Shown here in pieces: positions 35,008 through 44,201 of a stretch of DNA of 64,000 nucleotides. The notes under the pieces are model-generated. The model was not told the DNA's origin, did no database searches, and saw nothing but the letters and a program-made list of their open reading frames with translations. The position numbers were made by a program, and so were the translations under genes. Numbering within the stretch: position 1 is the first letter of the stretch; each line of letters begins with the position of its first letter. This DNA is from Fluviispira sanaruensis (GTDB lineage: Bacteria > Bdellovibrionota_B > Oligoflexia > Silvanigrellales > Silvanigrellaceae). The DNA is taken from contig NZ_AP019368.1 in NCBI RefSeq assembly GCF_004295685.1, positions 1,306,364-1,370,363 on the forward strand, read 5' to 3'.

Positions 35008-36813
35008 ATGTATGATTTGCTTCAAATTATGCAGCAGGATGGATACCTGTCTTCTGTAGAGTTATTGGCTCTCAGGAAGACATGCAAGGAATTGGGTGAA
35101 AATCCTGTCAGGATGTTGCGTTCTCTGAATATTGCATCCCCAGAGCAGATTCAAGATTATTTGCAAAGATATTTTGGAGTCGGTGCGCTAGGGAAGCAAG
35201 CTTTAAAAATGTTGGATGAAACTTACCAGTCTTTTGTACCTGTGGATATTGCTATTCATTATAGTTGTTTTGGCTTAGGTGAAGATTCGAACGTTCTCTA
35301 TGTGGCAATGGAAGATCCATCGGATCGAGGCATAGTCAATCAATTGAGATTTTTTTTAAATAAAAGAATAGTTGGAGTTTCTGCGACTGTTTTTCAACTT
35401 GCAGAAGGATTATCTAAAATATATAAAGTACATAAATCTGCTTTGAATTTAACAACTATCTTAGAAAATACACGAGGGGTTATCGCAGGAATTCGTTATG
35501 AAGTTCCTCATAAAGTAGAAGCAATTAGTATCGATGATGATTTTGTCAGTTCAAATCTAAAAGATTCAGATTCACAAGATGATGAACCAGTTGTCGCTAA
35601 AAAGAGCGCAAAACAGCCAGATAAAGTAATTGGAAGTGAAGCACCCGAAGCTGAGGCGGAAGCGAAAGAAAGCAACTCAGGGGCTGAGCCTTCCGCAGAA
35701 ATATCTGTCGCTTCTGAAGGCAGTGAAGCAGATAAAATGCCATCTGTCGGATTTATAGATGGCAGTAGCGGGGAAGTGGATAATGCAGCATTGACAGAAG
35801 AGAATCCGAGTGCGGAAGTTGCTGCTGGAGAAACAGAAACTCCTATGGAAGCGAGTGCTGGCGAAGAGACTCCAATTGTAGAAGAAGCACCGCAAGAAAT
35901 AGCAGAAGATGCGCCGATTGCCGATGATGCGCCAATGGAAGCGAGTGCTGGCGAAGAGACTCCAATTGCAGAAGAAGCACCGCAAGAAATAGCAGAAGAT
36001 GCGCCGATTGCCGATGATGCGCCAATGGAAGCGAGTGCTGGCGAAGAGACCCCAATTGCAGAAGAAGCACCGCAAGAGATAGCAGAAGATGCGCCGATTG
36101 CCGATGATGCGCCAATGGAAGCGAGTGCTGGCGAAGAGACCCCAATTGCAGAAGAAGCACCGCAAGAAATAGCAGAAGATGCGCCAATGGAAGCGAGTGC
36201 TGGCGAAGAGACTCCAATTGCAGAAGAAGCACCGCAAGAAATAGCAGAAGATGCGCCAATGGAAGCGAGTGCTGGAGATGAGACTCCAATTGCAGAAGAA
36301 GCACCGCAAGAAATAGCAGAAGATTCACCGCAAGAAATAGCAGAAGATTCACCGCAGGAGATAGCAGAAGATTCACCGCAGGAGATAGCAGCGAAAGATG
36401 AACCCGTAGACATAGACTCGATGGAGGAGCCGCAAGAACTCGATCTCGAGGCTGCGGATGATATCTTAGCGGATGATGTTGAAATGGAAAGCGAAGAATA
36501 CGCACCACATGAAAAGACTTTTGAAACACCTACGGAATCCATGACAGTTCAATTGTCATCGCTTGCAAGTTCTGCATTGGTTAAATTGTCTTTAATAGAT
36601 GACAAAGATCAAGCTGTCGAAATGATAAATTCTTTATTAAAGCCTTTTAATACTTCAGTTACTTTATTTGATGCAGAAAAATATTTGATTGAGGGTGAAG
36701 ATTTTTCTGTGGAAGGAGATCTGACTTCTGAAATTAGAGCAGAAGGAAATTCAGTTGCTTTTGCCATTGAGCCAATTTTAAAACGCGTTCTAAAAATGAA
36801 AGATGAATTGTAA
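35008..36813 (+). CDS. MshEN/GspE N-terminal-like protein with long acidic repeat region
   Basis: 601 residues. Residues 1-about 165 resemble the N-terminal domain of type II/IV secretion ATPases (MshEN, GspE-N; some bind c-di-GMP): GYLSSVELLALRKTCKELGE, RMLRSLNIASPEQIQDYLQR, and LYVAMEDPSDRGIVNQLRFF. No ATPase domain follows. Instead there is a long Glu/Ala/Pro-rich low-complexity region with tandem repeats (about residues 279-462) and a C-terminal alpha/beta domain of about 90 residues. No signal peptide or membrane segment. It precedes a soluble chemoreceptor and a flagellin-like gene on the same strand, so a signalling or motility scaffold is possible. Confidence 0.75.
   Translation: MYDLLQIMQQDGYLSSVELLALRKTCKELGENPVRMLRSLNIASPEQIQDYLQRYFGVGALGKQALKMLDETYQSFVPVDIAIHYSCFGLGEDSNVLYVAMEDPSDRGIVNQLRFFLNKRIVGVSATVFQLAEGLSKIYKVHKSALNLTTILENTRGVIAGIRYEVPHKVEAISIDDDFVSSNLKDSDSQDDEPVVAKKSAKQPDKVIGSEAPEAEAEAKESNSGAEPSAEISVASEGSEADKMPSVGFIDGSSGEVDNAALTEENPSAEVAAGETETPMEASAGEETPIVEEAPQEIAEDAPIADDAPMEASAGEETPIAEEAPQEIAEDAPIADDAPMEASAGEETPIAEEAPQEIAEDAPIADDAPMEASAGEETPIAEEAPQEIAEDAPMEASAGEETPIAEEAPQEIAEDAPMEASAGDETPIAEEAPQEIAEDSPQEIAEDSPQEIAEDSPQEIAAKDEPVDIDSMEEPQELDLEAADDILADDVEMESEEYAPHEKTFETPTESMTVQLSSLASSALVKLSLIDDKDQAVEMINSLLKPFNTSVTLFDAEKYLIEGEDFSVEGDLTSEIRAEGNSVAFAIEPILKRVLKMKDEL
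35842..36393 (+). repeat. In-frame tandem repeats encoding 30- and 24-residue acidic units
   Basis: Six copies of the unit beginning PMEASAGEETPI and ending EEAPQEIAEDA. Copies 1-3 carry an extra PIADDA (90 bp units), copies 4-6 lack it (72 bp units), and three further short PQEIAED units (24 bp) close the array. The DNA copies are nearly identical, which shows recent expansion and probable length variation between strains. These repeats also make the long antisense open frames seen here, which are not genes. Confidence 0.95.
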
Positions 36814-36849
36814 ATATTGTTCATTGTTACTTTATACGTGAGGTGTTTT

Positions 36850-38481
36850 GTGGAAAATGATACCAACTCATCAAGTGTAAGATTCTCAGCGACAGATTGT
36901 ATGGCATCTATGTTGAATGCACAAAGGCAATTGATGATTGCAGTGCGTCGATTGAATGAACTTGTGGCATTTTCTCAAAGCACAGATATAGAAGCAAATC
37001 GCCAATTTTTACTAGCTTTGCAAGGTCAGTTTCGTAAGATCAGTGACAACGTTTCTAACGTAACGGAAAATTTAGGTAACTTATTAGAATTTAGAAAAGC
37101 AAAAGATCGAGAAATTCAGCGTGCTTCATTTAATTTAGACAGCACTCGCCAAGCTATCGGTGAAAGCATTGTTACTTTAAATGTAACTTCTGATTATATC
37201 AGGGAGAGTATTGTCATGAGCAGGCATTCTCTTGCTGAAACACGTAAAACTGCAGATAGAAGCCGTGCGTGGGGGCGGTTGGGTTCGGATCTTTTGCATG
37301 ATTTTAATACTTTTCAAGATCAAATGGAAGAACTCACTGAAGTCATAAAAAGTTGGGATGAATTGATGAATAAAACACAGTCGTTGCAAAACGAAGTGTT
37401 TCAACATTCGCAAACGACACGTGAAGCTATCCAGGGCGTAACGATGGGAATGATCGGCGGCCGCGATCGGATGAATGCCGTGCAAGAAAAAATCTCTATT
37501 TTAGCAAATCGTGTGGCTGACATTGGCAGTATTATCGAAGTCATTGACGATATTTCAGAACAAACAAATTTACTTGCTTTGAATGCGAGTATTGAAGCCG
37601 CACGTGCTGGGGATCAGGGAAAAGGCTTCGCGGTTGTGGCAGACGATATTCGAAAATTAGCGGAGAGATCCTCTACTGCGACAAGAGATATTTATGATCG
37701 TATTGAAGCTATTCAAGAAGAAACCTCAGGTGCAATGAGTGCCATTCGAGAAGGTCATGCGGTCATAGAAGCGGGGGTTAAAAAAGCTGCAACCGCGGAT
37801 GAACTGTTAAAAGATTTGCGCGAAAAAATTGGTCAATTGTCACGCCAAGCTATTGGGCTTGATGATCAGCTGGGTACAGCAAAAAATCTCTCGGAAGGCA
37901 ATAAAACCCGAACACGCGAAATGTTCAGAAGCATTCGTAAAATTTCAGACACTGCAACTTTTGCCCGAGATTTGGTGACGCAGGTCGAGACCAGCTTAAC
38001 TGGAATCGTTGCTGCAGGAACGAGCAGCTTAGCGGCCATTCAGCTTGAAATCAAAAAATTGGTAGAAAATATTAATAGTTTAGAGCAGGCACAGAGTGTT
38101 GCGAGGCAAGTGCACGATTGGGTGCATCATGTGGCAGTTGCGTTAGGTGAAGCTAAATCAGACTCTGAAGTTGCTGCAAGTCAGTGCTCAAGTGGTTTGC
38201 ATCAAGTTGAGCTTTCCTTTAAACACCTTGATACGGATCGTTCTGCTTTGGAATCTATGCAAAATGTGGGTAAAGATATTTCGAGTTGCGTAGACAAAGT
38301 AATATTGGCTAGTGAATATTTAAAAAATATGCTGGCAAATGGTGTTACCTTACAAATTGGCTCTCCTGGGCAGGTTTTGATTCTTAAAGACGACGGTAAA
38401 TTTTCCGAGACAGATAGCAGCGTATCTCCTTTAGCAAAAGATGGAAGTGGAACTGACGAAAATGCAAAGGATGCAACTTGA
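36850..38481 (+). CDS. Soluble methyl-accepting chemotaxis-type receptor
   Basis: The frame is open from 36817, but GTG 36850 has GAGG 6 nt upstream and is preferred (543 residues). The signalling tip is canonical: [20 protein letters not shown], then [31 protein letters not shown]. Long coiled coils lie on both sides. There is no membrane segment or periplasmic sensor, so it is a cytoplasmic receptor that should contact CheA/CheW. Its N-terminal input is also helical. It lies between the MshEN-repeat gene and a flagellin-like gene, 3 nt from the latter, so they are probably co-expressed. Confidence 0.88.
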   Translation: MENDTNSSSVRFSATDCMASMLNAQRQLMIAVRRLNELVAFSQSTDIEANRQFLLALQGQFRKISDNVSNVTENLGNLLEFRKAKDREIQRASFNLDSTRQAIGESIVTLNVTSDYIRESIVMSRHSLAETRKTADRSRAWGRLGSDLLHDFNTFQDQMEELTEVIKSWDELMNKTQSLQNEVFQHSQTTREAIQGVTMGMIGGRDRMNAVQEKISILANRVADIGSIIEVIDDISEQTNLLALNASIEAARAGDQGKGFAVVADDIRKLAERSSTATRDIYDRIEAIQEETSGAMSAIREGHAVIEAGVKKAATADELLKDLREKIGQLSRQAIGLDDQLGTAKNLSEGNKTRTREMFRSIRKISDTATFARDLVTQVETSLTGIVAAGTSSLAAIQLEIKKLVENINSLEQAQSVARQVHDWVHHVAVALGEAKSDSEVAASQCSSGLHQVELSFKHLDTDRSALESMQNVGKDISSCVDKVILASEYLKNMLANGVTLQIGSPGQVLILKDDGKFSETDSSVSPLAKDGSGTDENAKDAT

Positions 38482-38484
38482 TCT

Positions 38485-39420
38485 ATGGGGATTCGAATCA
38501 CAGGCAATGGAACGCTTGAAAACAATTTAGCGAAAGCGCAAAAAGATGTTGATAACAGTCTTGAACGGTTATCAAGTGGCGTTCGCTTCACTCGCAACGC
38601 TCCTCTCCCTGTTGAAAGAGCTCAATCCGACGCTCTTATGTCCAAAATGAAAGAAATAAATAGCTATAAGCAAAATGTGAATGAAGGTTTAAGTTTTACT
38701 GAAACAGCAGATTCCGCTCTGAGTCAATTGACCAATTCAACGATTCATTTAAAAGAGCTCGTTGCTCAATCCCTAAATCCATCGCTTTCTGATAAAGAAA
38801 GACAGTTTATTTTTATTGAATATCAAGCACATTTCGATGATATGGATCGAACAGCTGCGACAACATCGTATGGTGGAAGAAATGTCCTGGATCACACTGA
38901 TTCCGTTGATGTTTCAGGAGTGGGCTCATCTTCCAATGCAAAATCTTTTTGGGCAAGGGTTGGGGGGCCTGTTATCGCCGATGGGAAAGATTTGAATAAA
39001 ATCGGCATTGAGAAATTAGATGAAATAAATGCAAGACCGAAAGACCTAGGGCTTATCTCTGCTGAGCATCTTGCGAATTCACGTGAGGGTGTATCGCTTG
39101 ATGAAGTGATGGATACTTTTGGTTCAAGTGCTGAAAGTATAGGTTCGAGTTTCGACGAAGCACAAATGAAATTATCTGATTATCGCTCATCTTTTGGAGC
39201 TGCAACTTCAAGATTGACAAGTGCAAAGAATTCATTGGATGTAGCGTATGAAAACGTTGCAGCTGCAAATTCTCGTATTCGTGATGTGGATTATGCGACA
39301 GAGTCAACAAACTTAGCGCGCGCAAAAATTCTTGTGCAAGCTGGGACAAGTCTTCTTGCACAAAGTAACAATTCGCAAAATGTATTAACTTTAATCAAAG
39401 GTCTTGATCGCAATAGTTGA
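38485..39420 (+). CDS. Divergent flagellin-like protein
   Basis: 311 residues with flagellin ends but altered motifs. The N-terminus (MGIRITGNGTLENNLAKAQK, SLERLSSGVRFTRNAPLPVE) keeps L-S-S-G but lacks the N-x-A-x-D-D-A-A-G-L motif of true flagellins. The C-terminal D0 is well kept (AAANSRIRDVDYATESTNLA). The last residues, VLTLIKGLDRNS, extend past the usual end. The centre has little similarity to the flagellin at 30964. It may be a minor filament, cap-proximal or junction subunit. The start has only a distant AAGGA and probably depends on translation of the receptor gene 3 nt upstream. Confidence 0.85.
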   Translation: MGIRITGNGTLENNLAKAQKDVDNSLERLSSGVRFTRNAPLPVERAQSDALMSKMKEINSYKQNVNEGLSFTETADSALSQLTNSTIHLKELVAQSLNPSLSDKERQFIFIEYQAHFDDMDRTAATTSYGGRNVLDHTDSVDVSGVGSSSNAKSFWARVGGPVIADGKDLNKIGIEKLDEINARPKDLGLISAEHLANSREGVSLDEVMDTFGSSAESIGSSFDEAQMKLSDYRSSFGAATSRLTSAKNSLDVAYENVAAANSRIRDVDYATESTNLARAKILVQAGTSLLAQSNNSQNVLTLIKGLDRNS

Positions 39421-39960
39421 TTATTGAATATTTACATATCTAGCATCAAAATAAATTTCATTGTCTTCTTCTGGAATAATTTGAACAACAGGTAAATAAT
39501 GTATTTCATTCTTTTGTATAGCAAAAGAATTGTGTATTTTTGCAAATACTTTAACAGCAGCTCTTGCAATAGCATAATATCCATCAGCCGATGTAAAAAA
39601 TTCGCTTATTGAAAGGTTTTTAAATTTGAACTTTCCAGCGCATTTATTTATATGAAATAAACTTAGTTTAATATATCCATCTTCAATTTTTAAATTTTTG
39701 ATCGTTAAGTAAGTATTTGTTTCTCGATTTAATATTTGTTTGCATTCCTCATTGAGACAAAGTTGTAACCAATATCCTTGAATAAAAATAGTTACCGTTG
39801 TATTTGGAGAGTAAAGCTTGCTGAACTCATTTTTTGATAAACGTGCTAGTAAATGACTAAACTTACCTTTTTTATCGAATGCAGATTCCACCTTTGTGCC
39901 TTGAAAGAGTTCAGAGGCAATTTCAGAAGGAGTTTTTGTCAAATAATAATTTGTTTTCAT
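39421..39960 (-). CDS. Hypothetical protein
   Basis: 179 residues, no signal peptide or membrane segment, no family recognised. The N-terminal part is helical and the middle is strand-rich (NTTVTIFIQGYWLQLCLNEE). An FF-x-S-ADGYYAIARAAVKVFA segment follows. A region of about 60 residues near the C-terminus contains EIHYLPVVQIIPEEDNEIYF. It starts right at the stop of the flagellin-like gene on the opposite strand (tail to tail). The following 213 bp to ilvE contain no further gene that I can support. Confidence 0.6.
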   Translation of the reverse strand: MKTNYYLTKTPSEIASELFQGTKVESAFDKKGKFSHLLARLSKNEFSKLYSPNTTVTIFIQGYWLQLCLNEECKQILNRETNTYLTIKNLKIEDGYIKLSLFHINKCAGKFKFKNLSISEFFTSADGYYAIARAAVKVFAKIHNSFAIQKNEIHYLPVVQIIPEEDNEIYFDARYVNIQ

Positions 39961-40173
39961 TTTTACCTCATTTATTAAGATTTAAAAGATTTCATTGGTT
40001 AAGTTCTCAGTATATCTATGACGATCTTTATTGTTTAAAATTGAGGAGTTTTATTGATTACGCCTCAAATGATTCTTATATGATTTTTTAGATAGGAGAG
40101 TGTCGGATAATTGACTGGTAAGAATTTGGACAGTATTAATTAATTTATTTGTAAAATTATTTTCTCACGAAAA

Positions 40174-41289
40174 TTAAACGACAGGTAATCTCCAGCCATA
40201 AGGATCTTGCAATGAACCTGTTTGAATTCCAATTAAACTTTCTTTTAACTTAAGGGTAATTTCTCCAATTTTTCCATTATTTATTGTGATTCTTTCTCCA
40301 TCTTCAATCAATGCATTGATAGGAGAGATCACTGCAGCTGTTCCGCAAGCAAACATTTCTGTTAATTTATTAGATTTTATATCTTTGATAACTTCAGCAA
40401 TTTCAACTTTGCGCTCTTCCACTTCATAGCCTAGATCTTTAGCAAGCTCTAAAATAGAAGCACGTGTGACTCCTTGTAAAATACTTCCACTGAGAGCAGG
40501 AGTCACAATTTTGTTTCCATAGACAAACATGACGTTCATGGCTCCCGCTTCTTCAACATATTTGTGCTCGCTTGAGTCGAGCCATAATACCTGTTCAGCA
40601 CCATTTTCCTTGGCTTTTAGCATAGGTGGAAGCGCTGCAGCGTAATTTCCTCCGCACTTTGCTTCGCCAGAGCCCCCGACTGCAGCACGGGAAAGGTTTC
40701 TTTCAATATATACTGAAATTCCTGTGTCATTAGTAAAATAACATTTTGCAGGGCTTAAAATAATATAAAAGCGGTAGGCCTTTGAGGCTCTGTAAGAAAC
40801 GCCTTCATCGAGTGGGATCATAGTGGGGCGAATATACAATGAGTCTGGGGAAGGGAGGATCCATCTGCGTTCTATGCGGATCAGTTCCTCAATGCACGCA
40901 ACAAAGAGATCTTCTGGAAAAGGTTCCATGCCAAGGCGGAGGGCAGAGAGACGCATCCGTTGAGCATTTTTTTCTGGACGGAAAAGAAAAACCTCATCAT
41001 CATTGTCTTTTGAGCGGTAGGCTTTCAATCCTTCAAAGATTGTTTGTCCATAGTGAAAAACAACGGCGCTCGGATTGAGAGAAAATGGTTTATATGGAAC
41101 AATTTCAGGTGTTTGCCAGCCATTTTTGTGGGGAATATAGTCACAGATAAGCATGTGGTCCGTATCTATTGCACCAAAAGGAATCGGATCGGAAGGCATA
41201 GGAGGTGTTTTGCGCATGTGTTTTGGCAGCAAAAGCTTGTTGATTTTAAATTCGCTCTTTTTATTCTCAATATTTCTTTTGTTTATCAT
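40174..41289 (-). CDS. ilvE: Branched-chain amino acid aminotransferase
   Basis: PLP class IV enzyme that makes or breaks Leu, Ile and Val. At about 371 residues it belongs to the longer BCAT type found in eukaryotes and many bacteria. Motifs are VVFHYGQTIFEGLKAYRSKD, PLDEGVSYRASKAYRFYIIL, and the signature VLWLDSSEHKYVEEAGAMNV with the PLP lysine region upstream. The frame is open to 41397, but that stretch contains a poly-Lys tract and overlaps a tRNA promoter. ATG 41289 has GGGAATAAC just upstream and fits the family length. It is divergent from tRNA-Gln. Confidence 0.92.
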   Translation of the reverse strand: MINKRNIENKKSEFKINKLLLPKHMRKTPPMPSDPIPFGAIDTDHMLICDYIPHKNGWQTPEIVPYKPFSLNPSAVVFHYGQTIFEGLKAYRSKDNDDEVFLFRPEKNAQRMRLSALRLGMEPFPEDLFVACIEELIRIERRWILPSPDSLYIRPTMIPLDEGVSYRASKAYRFYIILSPAKCYFTNDTGISVYIERNLSRAAVGGSGEAKCGGNYAAALPPMLKAKENGAEQVLWLDSSEHKYVEEAGAMNVMFVYGNKIVTPALSGSILQGVTRASILELAKDLGYEVEERKVEIAEVIKDIKSNKLTEMFACGTAAVISPINALIEDGERITINNGKIGEITLKLKESLIGIQTGSLQDPYGWRLPVV

Positions 41290-41307
41290 GTTATTCCCTC
41301 TGAAGAA

Positions 41308-41328
41308 GAGTCGAAAGGGTTTCGACTC
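41308..41328 (-). promoter_or_regulatory. 9-bp perfect stem-loop in the ilvE leader
   Basis: GAGTCGAAA (41308-41316) and TTTCGACTC (41320-41328) with a 3-nt loop, 19 bp upstream of the ilvE ATG. It is followed on the ilvE strand by TTCTTCAG and the RBS. It could be an mRNA 5' stability stem or regulator site. There is no T run, so a terminator is unlikely. Confidence 0.5.
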
Positions 41329-41371
41329 TGTGACACGACCATAAACTTTTTTTTTTTTTTGCGCTAGAAGC

Positions 41372-41400
41372 TTGACAACGTCTTGGAAGGTTGGCATACA
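41372..41400 (+). promoter_or_regulatory. Promoter of tRNA-Gln
   Basis: Consensus -35 TTGACA (41372-41377), 17-bp spacer, and CATACA (41395-41400) as a -10, placing the start of transcription a few bases before the mature tRNA at 41415. Confidence 0.6.
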
Positions 41401-41414
41401 GGTTTCACCGCTGG

Positions 41415-41489
41415 TGGGGCATCGACAAGTGGTAAGTCAACGGTTTTTGATACCGTCATTCCTAGGTTCGAATCCTAGTGCCCCAGCCA
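41415..41489 (+). tRNA. tRNA-Gln (anticodon TTG)
   Basis: A complete cloverleaf by eye: acceptor TGGGGCA pairs with TGCCCCA; D stem GAC/GTC; anticodon stem ACGGT/ACCGT around loop TTTTGAT, giving anticodon TTG (Gln, codon CAA); T arm CTAGG-TTCGAAT-CCTAG. Discriminator base is G and CCA is encoded. Length 75 nt. Confidence 0.96.
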
Positions 41490-41601
41490 TTACTTCTCCA
41501 TTAAATGCTTCCTTTTTTTTTTCTAAATACTTTCTAAGTTAACTAAAATAAGATAAGCTAAAATCTCAAATCGATTTAATATGAAATTTTTTGAGGTTTC
41601 T

Positions 41602-42096
41602 ATGCAAGTAAGAAAAGCTGTTGAAAAAGATTTTCCTGCCGTTTATTTTATGGGTCATGAGACTTGGGGACAGGGTTTAACAATAGATGAATATTCTAAA
41701 AAATGCAGTGAATCTGATAAATACGACAATGGTCAATGGTATGTGCTTGAAGTCGATGAAAAAATCGTCAGTTCGTTGATCTGCTATCGTTATTCATTTG
41801 GTCTCGATGCACACACAGTCGGAATAGGATCGGTTGCTACCCTGCCAGAATATAGGAAAAGAGGGTATGTTTCTTTTTTAATGCAGGATATTGTTAGCAA
41901 TCAAGATCATGGAAAAGATGTCCACGCTTTTTTATTATTTTCTGATATCAAACCTGAATTCTATGAGAAATTTGGTTTTAAAATTCTACCCTCGCATTTA
42001 CAAAGATATAAAAAATCCATCACGATGGTACGTGATATGGATAAACATTTTAATTTACAAGAATTGAAGCTTGAAGATTTACCGGTGTATTTTTAA
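41602..42096 (+). CDS. GNAT-family N-acetyltransferase
   Basis: About 164 residues. The acetyl-CoA binding region reads IGSVATLPEYRKRGYVSFLM (R/Q-x-x-G-x-G/A-like motif A: R-K-R-G-Y), preceded by VLEVDEKIVSSLICYR and followed by FLLFSDIKPEFYEKFGFKIL, the typical GNAT C-terminal strand and F-Y-x-K-x-G-F signature. The frame opens earlier at 41581, but ATG 41602 has GAGG 5 nt upstream and is preferred. The acceptor is unknown. It follows tRNA-Gln and converges on the symporter gene. Confidence 0.85.
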   Translation: MQVRKAVEKDFPAVYFMGHETWGQGLTIDEYSKKCSESDKYDNGQWYVLEVDEKIVSSLICYRYSFGLDAHTVGIGSVATLPEYRKRGYVSFLMQDIVSNQDHGKDVHAFLLFSDIKPEFYEKFGFKILPSHLQRYKKSITMVRDMDKHFNLQELKLEDLPVYF

Positions 42097-42108
42097 TTTG
42101 TAGGATTT

Positions 42109-43359
42109 TTACGAATCTTTTTTGGCAACCATGAGTGTGACAGCGCAGTTCCCTTGAATATTAAGCATCGTTATAAAAGGATCGATTAAAGGTTCAATGC
42201 TCAATAATAGAAAGACTCCAACAGAGGGTGGTATACCAAGGGGAGATAGGACAATTCCAAAGGAAGTTGCACTTAAAATGGCTGGTCCTGCCGTGCTCGC
42301 AATCGATGCTGCCCAGCTAGCAAAAAAGAGAGTTGCAATTGAAGAAAAGCTTATTGGAATTTGATATAAATTCATAAGAAATATTGCAATTGCAATGCTT
42401 CGTATCATCACTCCTGGTTTAAACAAACTGACACCAAGTGGCATAACAAGTTCTACGCTTTGTTTATTAACTTTAAAATCTTGGGTTAAAGCGAGCATTG
42501 CTGCAGGCATTGCGGCAAAGCTACTTGAAGTGCCGAAAGCTATTAAATATGAATTTTTTAGTTTTTTAAGACATGTCAATACGGGTTTTTTTTGCATGCG
42601 CGCAATAATAATAGAAAATGCAATAAAAAATGTAATCACTGTGGCAAATATGAGAGCTATTAAGTCAAAGAGTGCTTTTAAAGTTTGCAATCCCACATTA
42701 GATAGAAAACCAGAAATTAAAAAGAATATACCGAACGGTAAAAAATACATGAGAATGTCAACCATTTTTAAAAATGCTAAGAAAATTGCATCAAAAAATG
42801 CAACAGCAACTTTTACGTTGGGGCTTTCTGTAATACCTAATGCTATTCCTAAGAGAATTGAAAATAATAAAATAGAGATATCTTTTCTCTCATAAATTGA
42901 TTTGATGATATTAGTAGGAATAATATTTTCGATGTATGCGATAAAGCTCCCATGACTCACGCTTCCAGGTGCATAATTTTTGATCGCTGTCTCAGAATTA
43001 TTAATGCCATTGCTAAGTAATTGAACTGCATTTGTACTTAAATTACTTCCCGGAGAAAAAATGACGCTCAGAAAAACCGACATGAATGTAACAGCAATCA
43101 TGCAAGAAAAAAATATTATAATGAGTCGTTTTAAATAATAAACAGAGTCACTTGAGTGGAAAATATTATAAAAACTGCAGATAAGTGCTGAAATCATAAT
43201 TGGTATAACAGTTATTTGTAAAAATCCAAGATAAATATCTCCCAGAAATGCAATTGATTTTGCAGCTGTAGGAGAAAAAATACCAAAAACGGCACCGAGA
43301 AACATTGAGATAAATATTGTCCAATGATTAAGAAGAATTTTTTTAATCTTTTTTATCAT
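42109..43359 (-). CDS. DAACS-family dicarboxylate/amino acid:cation symporter
   Basis: 416 residues with about eight membrane helices and two re-entrant loops. The HP1 serine-rich motif is FGTSSSFAAMPAAMLAL. The unwound TM7 and HP2 regions occur as VMPLGVSLFKPGVMIR and ASIASTAGPAILSATSF, close to the GltP/GltPh pattern. It should import glutamate, aspartate, C4-dicarboxylates or neutral amino acids with H+ or Na+. Its start overlaps the stop of the binding-protein gene by 4 nt (43356-43359), so the two are translationally coupled. Confidence 0.88.
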   Translation of the reverse strand: MIKKIKKILLNHWTIFISMFLGAVFGIFSPTAAKSIAFLGDIYLGFLQITVIPIMISALICSFYNIFHSSDSVYYLKRLIIIFFSCMIAVTFMSVFLSVIFSPGSNLSTNAVQLLSNGINNSETAIKNYAPGSVSHGSFIAYIENIIPTNIIKSIYERKDISILLFSILLGIALGITESPNVKVAVAFFDAIFLAFLKMVDILMYFLPFGIFFLISGFLSNVGLQTLKALFDLIALIFATVITFFIAFSIIIARMQKKPVLTCLKKLKNSYLIAFGTSSSFAAMPAAMLALTQDFKVNKQSVELVMPLGVSLFKPGVMIRSIAIAIFLMNLYQIPISFSSIATLFFASWAASIASTAGPAILSATSFGIVLSPLGIPPSVGVFLLLSIEPLIDPFITMLNIQGNCAVTLMVAKKDS

Positions 43360-44201
43360 TTTATTTCTTTCAAATATTTTTGTGAAAGATATTTATTTCT
43401 ACCATCGTATTTCATTCTATTTACATAGAGGTTGACCCAATTTAAAAGGTGTGGATTTCGCCAATTTACCACAATTGAGATTGGATCTAACTCTCCTTCA
43501 ATTATCTTTCTCCGAACATATATATTGGCAAGCTTTCTATTTTTTATAATATAATTTGCATAAATTTCATCGACAAATAGTGATAATATTTTTCCATTGA
43601 TCACATCGGTTAAAGCACTTTCTAAATCGTCATATTTAACGATAGTCGCATTTTTTAATAGAACATCAATATTGTTCAAGTTATTTTTAACATAATCTTC
43701 ATAAGCCGAGTTTTTGAGTACAGCTATTTTTAAAAATTCTTTATCTACATCTGTATTATTACGAATTTTAATTTCAAGAAGTCGATTAACAATGAGTGAT
43801 TGATTTGGAAATAAATAGGGCTCAGAAAAATTGACAGAAATCCCACGTGAGAGAGTTGAGCTGATCGCACTGATTGCTAGATCAGCTGAATCATTTTCAA
43901 CAAGTTTAATCACATCGGCAAATGAATTTGCGCTGCGGTTAAATTCAAGGCTGACACCCAGGTTTTTAGCTATATCCTGTGCAATATCAATGTCATATCC
44001 TTTGAGTATTTTCTTTTCATCTTCGTAAAAAAAAGGAGGATAATTCCCTGTTTTGAGAGCTACAATGATTTTCCCGCGCGAAATTATTCTTTTTATATCG
44101 GGTGGTATTTCTGGAGTGGCACTTAAATATTGTGTGAATAAAAACTGGACTAATAAGATATAGAATAATTTTTTTAATAAAAAAGAAATAAATTTAAACA
44201 T
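43356..44201 (-). CDS. Periplasmic amino acid-binding protein (SBP family 3)
   Basis: 281 residues with an N-terminal signal segment (KKLFYILLVQFLFTQYLSA). The family 3 pattern follows: KIIVALKTGNYPPFFYED, LKGYDIDIAQDIAKNLGVSL, then the ADVIKLVENDSADLAISAIS, and SVNFSEPYLFPNQSLIVN segments. Such proteins normally serve ABC transporters or sensor kinases. Here no ABC genes adjoin; the gene overlaps the DAACS symporter by 4 nt instead. A partnership, or a sensing role for the same ligand, is inferred. Confidence 0.87.
   Translation of the reverse strand: MFKFISFLLKKLFYILLVQFLFTQYLSATPEIPPDIKRIISRGKIIVALKTGNYPPFFYEDEKKILKGYDIDIAQDIAKNLGVSLEFNRSANSFADVIKLVENDSADLAISAISSTLSRGISVNFSEPYLFPNQSLIVNRLLEIKIRNNTDVDKEFLKIAVLKNSAYEDYVKNNLNNIDVLLKNATIVKYDDLESALTDVINGKILSLFVDEIYANYIIKNRKLANIYVRRKIIEGELDPISIVVNWRNPHLLNWVNLYVNRMKYDGRNKYLSQKYLKEIK

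Noticed and set aside
35842-36393. Regular repeats as a CRISPR array
   Set aside because: Units are in frame, contiguous, multiples of 3 and without unique spacers; they are coding repeats.
35508-36542. Long antisense open frames opposite the repeat gene
   Set aside because: They arise from the repeated codons of the plus-strand gene. They have low-complexity Ser/Ala/Leu-rich translations and no ribosome binding site.
41290-41397. Extended N-terminus of IlvE
   Set aside because: The extra 36 residues include a Lys run from a T tract and overlap the tRNA promoter and a hairpin; ATG 41289 has the RBS.
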